Origin: Microbacterium enclense
GTDB lineage: Bacteria > Actinomycetota > Actinomycetes > Actinomycetales > Microbacteriaceae
Assembly: GCA_038182865.1 (NCBI GenBank)
Contig: CP116226.1
Coordinates: 372,001 to 436,000, forward strand
DNA length: 64,000 nucleotides
Direction: 5' to 3'
The first letter of the stretch is position 1, and each line of letters begins with the position of its first letter. Positions 60,395-64,000 of the stretch are shown one piece after another. The translations under genes were made by a program, and so were the position numbers. The notes under the pieces are model-generated. The model was not told where the DNA came from and did not search any database. It saw only the letters and a list, made by a program, of their open reading frames with translations.

Positions 60395-62245
60395 TTACTC
60401 GACCGTGACCGACTTCGCCAGGTTGCGCGGCTGGTCGACGTCGAGGCCCTTCGCCTCGGCGAGACCCATCGCGAAGATGTGCAGCGGCACGACGGCCAGC
60501 AGCGGCTCGAAGAGCGGAGCGGCGAGAGGGATGCGCAGAACCTCGTCGGCGGCGGGCAGCACCGCGACGTCGCCCTCTTCGGCGATGGCGATGACGCGCG
60601 CACCGCGCGCGCGGATCTCCTCGATGTTCGAGACGACCTTGCGGTGCATCTCCCCCGATCCGCGCGGCGACGGCACGACCACGAAGACCGGCTGGCCGGG
60701 CTCGATGAGCGCGATGGGGCCGTGCTTGAGCTCGCCCGCCGCGAAGCCCTCGGCGTGGATGTACGCGAGCTCCTTGAGCTTGAGTGCGCCCTCGAGCGAG
60801 ATGGGGTAGCCGACGTTGCGGCCGAGGAACAGCACCGAGCGGGTGTCGGCCATCCAGTGCGCGAGCTGCTCGATGCGCGCCTGCTCGCTCTCGAGCACGC
60901 GGGCGATCTTGCCGGGGACGGCTTCGAGCTCGGTCACCGCCTCGACGGCGACCATCGCGTCGACGGCGCCGCGGACGCGACCGACGTGCAGCGCGAGCAG
61001 GTACAGCGCGGTGATCTGCGCGACGAAGGCCTTGGTCGAGGCCACGGCGACCTCGGGACCGGCGTGCGTATAGACGATCGCATCCGACTCGCGCGGGATG
61101 GTCGCACCCTGCGTGTTGCAGATCGAGAGGGTCTTGGCGCCGCGCGAACGGGCGTACTTCACGGCCATGAGCGTGTCCATCGTCTCGCCCGACTGGCTGA
61201 TCGAGACGACGAGCGTGCGCGGGGTGAGCACCGGGTCGCGGTAGCGGAACTCGTGCGCGAGCTCCACGTCGACGGGGACGCGGGTCCACGTCTCGAGCGC
61301 ATACTTGCCGACCATGCCGGCGTAGGCGGCGGTGCCGCACGCGATGACGAGGATGCGGTCGATGTCGGCGAGGAACTCGTCGAGCCCCTCGAGTTCAGGG
61401 ATCTCGACCCGACCCTCGTGAATGCGACCACGGAGGGTGTTCGCGACGGCCTCGGGCTCCTCCGAGACCTCCTTGGCCATGAACGACGACCAGCCGCCCT
61501 TCTCGGCCGCCGAGGCGTCCCAGGTGACCTCGAAGGCCTCGACCTCGACGGGCGCGCCCGAGAAGTCGGTGACCTCGACGCCGTCGGGGGTGATCGCGAC
61601 GATCTCGTCCTGACCGATCGCCAGCGCGTTGCGCGTGTGCTCGACGAAGGCGGCGACGTCGGAGCCGAGGAAGTTCTCGCCCTCGCCCAGGCCGATCACG
61701 AGCGGCGAGTTGCGGCGCGCGCCGACGACGAGGCCCGGGTGGTCCTCGTGCATCGCGAGGAGCGTGTACGCACCCTCCAGGCGCGAGACGACCGAGCGGA
61801 AGGCCTGCACGAGATCCTTGGTGCGGGCGTACTCGCGACCGATCATCACGGCGGCGACCTCGGTGTCGGTCTCACTGCGGAAGGCGAAGCCCTCACCCAC
61901 CAGCTCGCTCTTGAGTTCGGCGAAGTTCTCGATGATGCCGTTGTGGATGACGGCGAGCTTGTCGTCGTCGGCCAGGTGCGGGTGCGCGTTGGCATCCGTC
62001 GGCCCACCGTGAGTGGCCCACCGCGTGTGTCCGATGCCGGTCGTGCCGTTGGGCATCGGGAAGGCTTCGAGGTCGTCGCGCAGCACCGCGAGTTTGCCCG
62101 CGCGCTTGCGCATGCCGAGTCCGCCGTCGCCGTCGATCACGGCGATGCCCGCGGAGTCGTAGCCCCGGTATTCCAGCCGCGACAGACCCGCCAGAAGAAT
62201 GTCCTGGCTCTGCCGGGGACCCACGTAACCGATGATTCCGCACAT
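60395..62245 (-). CDS. glmS: Glutamine-fructose-6-phosphate aminotransferase
   Basis: Makes glucosamine-6-phosphate for cell-wall synthesis. A 616-aa enzyme with the amidotransferase Cys2 (MCGIIGYVG), and two SIS domains (for example SQSGETMDTL, CNTQGATIPRESDA) ending in DQPRNLAKSVTVE. TAGACT 8 nt before the ATG. No glmS ribozyme is expected or seen upstream. Confidence 0.98.
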   Translation of the reverse strand: MCGIIGYVGPRQSQDILLAGLSRLEYRGYDSAGIAVIDGDGGLGMRKRAGKLAVLRDDLEAFPMPNGTTGIGHTRWATHGGPTDANAHPHLADDDKLAVIHNGIIENFAELKSELVGEGFAFRSETDTEVAAVMIGREYARTKDLVQAFRSVVSRLEGAYTLLAMHEDHPGLVVGARRNSPLVIGLGEGENFLGSDVAAFVEHTRNALAIGQDEIVAITPDGVEVTDFSGAPVEVEAFEVTWDASAAEKGGWSSFMAKEVSEEPEAVANTLRGRIHEGRVEIPELEGLDEFLADIDRILVIACGTAAYAGMVGKYALETWTRVPVDVELAHEFRYRDPVLTPRTLVVSISQSGETMDTLMAVKYARSRGAKTLSICNTQGATIPRESDAIVYTHAGPEVAVASTKAFVAQITALYLLALHVGRVRGAVDAMVAVEAVTELEAVPGKIARVLESEQARIEQLAHWMADTRSVLFLGRNVGYPISLEGALKLKELAYIHAEGFAAGELKHGPIALIEPGQPVFVVVPSPRGSGEMHRKVVSNIEEIRARGARVIAIAEEGDVAVLPAADEVLRIPLAAPLFEPLLAVVPLHIFAMGLAEAKGLDVDQPRNLAKSVTVE

Positions 62246-62293
62246 AGCTTCCGAGTCTACGGGCGGCGGCTGGGCGAACCCCGCGCCCGGGCG

Positions 62294-63238
62294 CTACAGC
62301 TTGCGCAACAGCACCGACTCGACGGTGTGGTCGGCGCCCTTCTGCAGCACGAGCTTGGCGCGGTGCCGCGTGGGCAGCACGTTCTCCTCGAGGTTCGGGA
62401 GGTTGATCTCGCGCCAGAACCCGAGCGCACGCTCCACGGCCTCCTCGTCGCTGATGTCGGCGAAGACCCGGAAGAACGACGAGGGGTTCGTGAACGCGTT
62501 GTCGCGCAGCGCGAGGAAGCGGTCGACGTACCAGCGCTCGATGTGCGCGGCGTCGGCGTCGACGTAGATCGAGAAGTCGAACAGGTCGCTCACCGCGACC
62601 TCGTTCGGCGAGGGCGGCGGCTGGAGCACGTTGAGTCCCTCGACGATCACCACGTCGGGCCGATGAACGGTGACGTGGGCGTCGGGCATGATGTCGTACC
62701 GCACGTGCGAGTAGAAGGGGGCCCGCGCCTCCTCGGCGCCGGACTTGACTTCGCTGAGGAACTCCACAAGAGCGCGCCGGTCGTACGACTCGGGGAAGCC
62801 CTTGCGATCCATGAGGCCGCGGCGCTCGAGCTCGGCGTTGGGATAGAGGAAGCCGTCAGTGGTCACCAGCTCGACGCGCGGGGTGTCGGGCCAACGGCTC
62901 ATGAGCTCGCGCAGGAGACGGGCGATCGTCGACTTGCCGACCGCGACGGAACCCGCGACGCCGATGACGAACGGGGTCGTGGCATCCGGCTCGCCCAGGA
63001 AGGCACTGGTGTCGGCGCCCAGGCGACGAGTGGCCCGCGCGTACAGACTCAGCAGGCGGCTGAGCGGCAGGTACACCTCCGCCACCTCGCGCTGATCGAG
63101 GCGATCGCCGATGCCGCGCAACTGCACGACCTCGGTCTCGGTCAGCGGCTGCTCGATCCCGCCGGCCATCCGCGCCCAGTCGGCTCGGTCGATCTGACGA
63201 TACGGACTCAGCGACGGTGCAGCAGCGGTCTCGGACAC
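62294..63238 (-). CDS. coaA: Type I pantothenate kinase
   Basis: First step of coenzyme A synthesis. A 314-aa P-loop kinase: GVAGSVAVGKSTIA (around 92-105), TTDGFLYPN, DRKGFPESYD, and GLNVLQPP; the C-terminal IERWYVDRF region is family-typical. GTG with TAGCAT 7 nt upstream (leaderless). About 50 nt separate it from glmS downstream. Confidence 0.97.
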   Translation of the reverse strand: MSETAAAPSLSPYRQIDRADWARMAGGIEQPLTETEVVQLRGIGDRLDQREVAEVYLPLSRLLSLYARATRRLGADTSAFLGEPDATTPFVIGVAGSVAVGKSTIARLLRELMSRWPDTPRVELVTTDGFLYPNAELERRGLMDRKGFPESYDRRALVEFLSEVKSGAEEARAPFYSHVRYDIMPDAHVTVHRPDVVIVEGLNVLQPPPSPNEVAVSDLFDFSIYVDADAAHIERWYVDRFLALRDNAFTNPSSFFRVFADISDEEAVERALGFWREINLPNLEENVLPTRHRAKLVLQKGADHTVESVLLRKL

Positions 63239-63309
63239 GCGGCAATGCTACTCGGGGCGGGATTCTTTCCCGGCGTCCGGGCCGGGGTGCGTGCCACTAC
63301 GCTCGGAGC

Positions 63310-64000
63310 GTGCGTCTGGGAGTCCTCGACATCGGCTCGAACACCGTCCATCTGCTCGTCGCGAACGCACGGGCGGGCGGTCGCCCCACCGCCACGACCT
63401 CACACCGCTCGGTCCTGCGCCTCATGCGCTACTTGGAGCCCGACGGGTCGATCTCGCCCGAGGGAGTGAAGGGACTCGTGGATGCCGTGACCGCGGCGTG
63501 CGCCACGGCGAAGGCCGAGGGGGTCGACGAACTCCTCGCCACGGCGACCTCGGCGGTACGCGAGGCCACCAACGGCGAGCAGGTCATCGCGCTGATCGAG
63601 GAGGCCCTCGGACAGCCCCTGCAGGTCCTCGGGGGCGAGACCGAGGCCCGGTTCACCTATCTCGCGGTGCGGCGGTGGTTCGGCTGGTCGGCCGGCCAGA
63701 TCCTGTTGTTCGACATCGGAGGCGGCTCGCTCGAGATCGCCGGAGGAGCCGACGAGCTCCCCGATCTCGCCGAGTCCGTTCCCCTGGGTGCGGGCCGCTC
63801 GACGGTACAGTTCCTCCCCCACGATCCTCCGAGCGCCGACGAGATCGACGCTCTGCGCCAGCACGCGGCATCCGTCCTGGCCCCGGTGGCCGAACGCTTC
63901 TCCGTCCTCCCCCGTCCCGATCACGTGGTGGGGTCGTCGAAGGCGATCCGATCGCTCGCGAAGCTCGCCGGCTACCCCGTCCCGGGCTGGTCGGGGATCG
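63310..64000 (+). CDS. Ppx/GppA family phosphatase, 3' end outside window
   Basis: Exopolyphosphatase or pppGpp hydrolase, 230 residues visible. LGVLDIGSNTVHLLV is the first phosphate-binding loop, LATATSAVREATNG and FDIGGGSLEIAGG the further nucleotide-binding loops, and SVPLGAGRST. GTG 6 nt after TACGCT (leaderless). The frame is open to the end of the window. Confidence 0.93.
   Translation, partial: MRLGVLDIGSNTVHLLVANARAGGRPTATTSHRSVLRLMRYLEPDGSISPEGVKGLVDAVTAACATAKAEGVDELLATATSAVREATNGEQVIALIEEALGQPLQVLGGETEARFTYLAVRRWFGWSAGQILLFDIGGGSLEIAGGADELPDLAESVPLGAGRSTVQFLPHDPPSADEIDALRQHAASVLAPVAERFSVLPRPDHVVGSSKAIRSLAKLAGYPVPGWSGI

Noticed and set aside
62246..62293. glmS ribozyme
   Set aside because: Only 48 nt separate coaA and glmS, and no ribozyme core is visible.
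60182..63469. A 1095-codon open frame on the plus strand
   Set aside because: Antisense to glmS and coaA; composition of a shadow frame, no domain.

Overview
The window is a GC-rich (about 70% by eye) actinobacterial chromosome segment, best matched to the family Microbacteriaceae and probably to Microbacterium. The grounds are the gene repertoire, the coaA-glmS-acpS-alr-tsaE / tsaB-rimI-tsaD / groES backbone, a GuaB3-type IMPDH relative beside guaA, SURF1, many promoters of the form TANNNT followed about 6 nt later by an ATG/GTG start (leaderless mRNAs), two CIRCE sites, and the heavy use of a 7-mer GGATGCC/GGCATCC. The assignment rests on family knowledge and was not tested by a search. About 60 protein genes are packed tightly, many overlapping by 1-4 bases.

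Region 1 to 11.9 kb: the 5' part of a secreted alkaline phosphatase with PHO-box-like repeats, a stand-alone LigD-type polymerase, a DUF1684 protein, a threefold 127-bp intergenic repeat, an SseB-like protein, the PcrA/UvrD helicase, YccF, a membrane protein, a VOC/MarR divergent pair with two matching operators, and an EamA exporter overlapping a GntR regulator behind a 29-bp palindrome. Region 11.9-13.7 kb looks like a decayed accessory patch: a 76-nt tRNA-like sequence (CAT anticodon, aberrant D arm), the last 50 codons of an Mrr-type restriction nuclease, and an intact Fic protein with an AT-rich promoter.

Region 13.7-29.9 kb: small regulated modules, namely DUF1697; ArsR/NAD(P)H-binding divergon; a PadR, DUF1048 and drug ABC exporter group; a zinc-homeostasis cluster (ArsR Zn sensor, duplicated His-rich protein, cysteine-free L36, P-loop-less CobW, Zur-box-like site); DUF72 apparently starting at CTG; a second ABC-2 exporter; FAD oxidoreductase; GDPD; Bax inhibitor-1 protein; a second LigD-type polymerase; and a TetR/MBL-fold divergon.

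Region 29.9-49.4 kb: GT4 glycosyltransferase, MFS permease, guaA operon, SURF1, guaB3, TMEM175-type channel, ABC-F protein, guaB, a complete branched-chain amino acid ABC system (livH with an extra extracellular domain, livM, livG, livF, a CTG-start lipoprotein, and livK convergent), rarD and groES.

Region 49.4-64 kb: conserved core (methyltransferase, tsaD-rimI-tsaB, tsaE-alr-acpS, glmS, coaA, Ppx/GppA). Between tsaB and tsaE lie an alpha/beta hydrolase and an overlapping five-gene envelope operon: an OmpA-domain lipoprotein with eight GDGSGT-type repeats, a DUF3060 lipoprotein, a DUF4190 protein, a response regulator and a histidine kinase.

Most unusual signals: the frame-independent, strand-neutral excess of GGATGCC (about 110 sites, also placed as inverted pairs in terminators), two genes whose only sensible start is a CTG fused to the upstream TGA, three families of intergenic hairpin or tandem repeats, the odd tRNA-like sequence beside restriction debris, and the repeat-rich lipoprotein plus two-component operon inserted in the t6A gene cluster.
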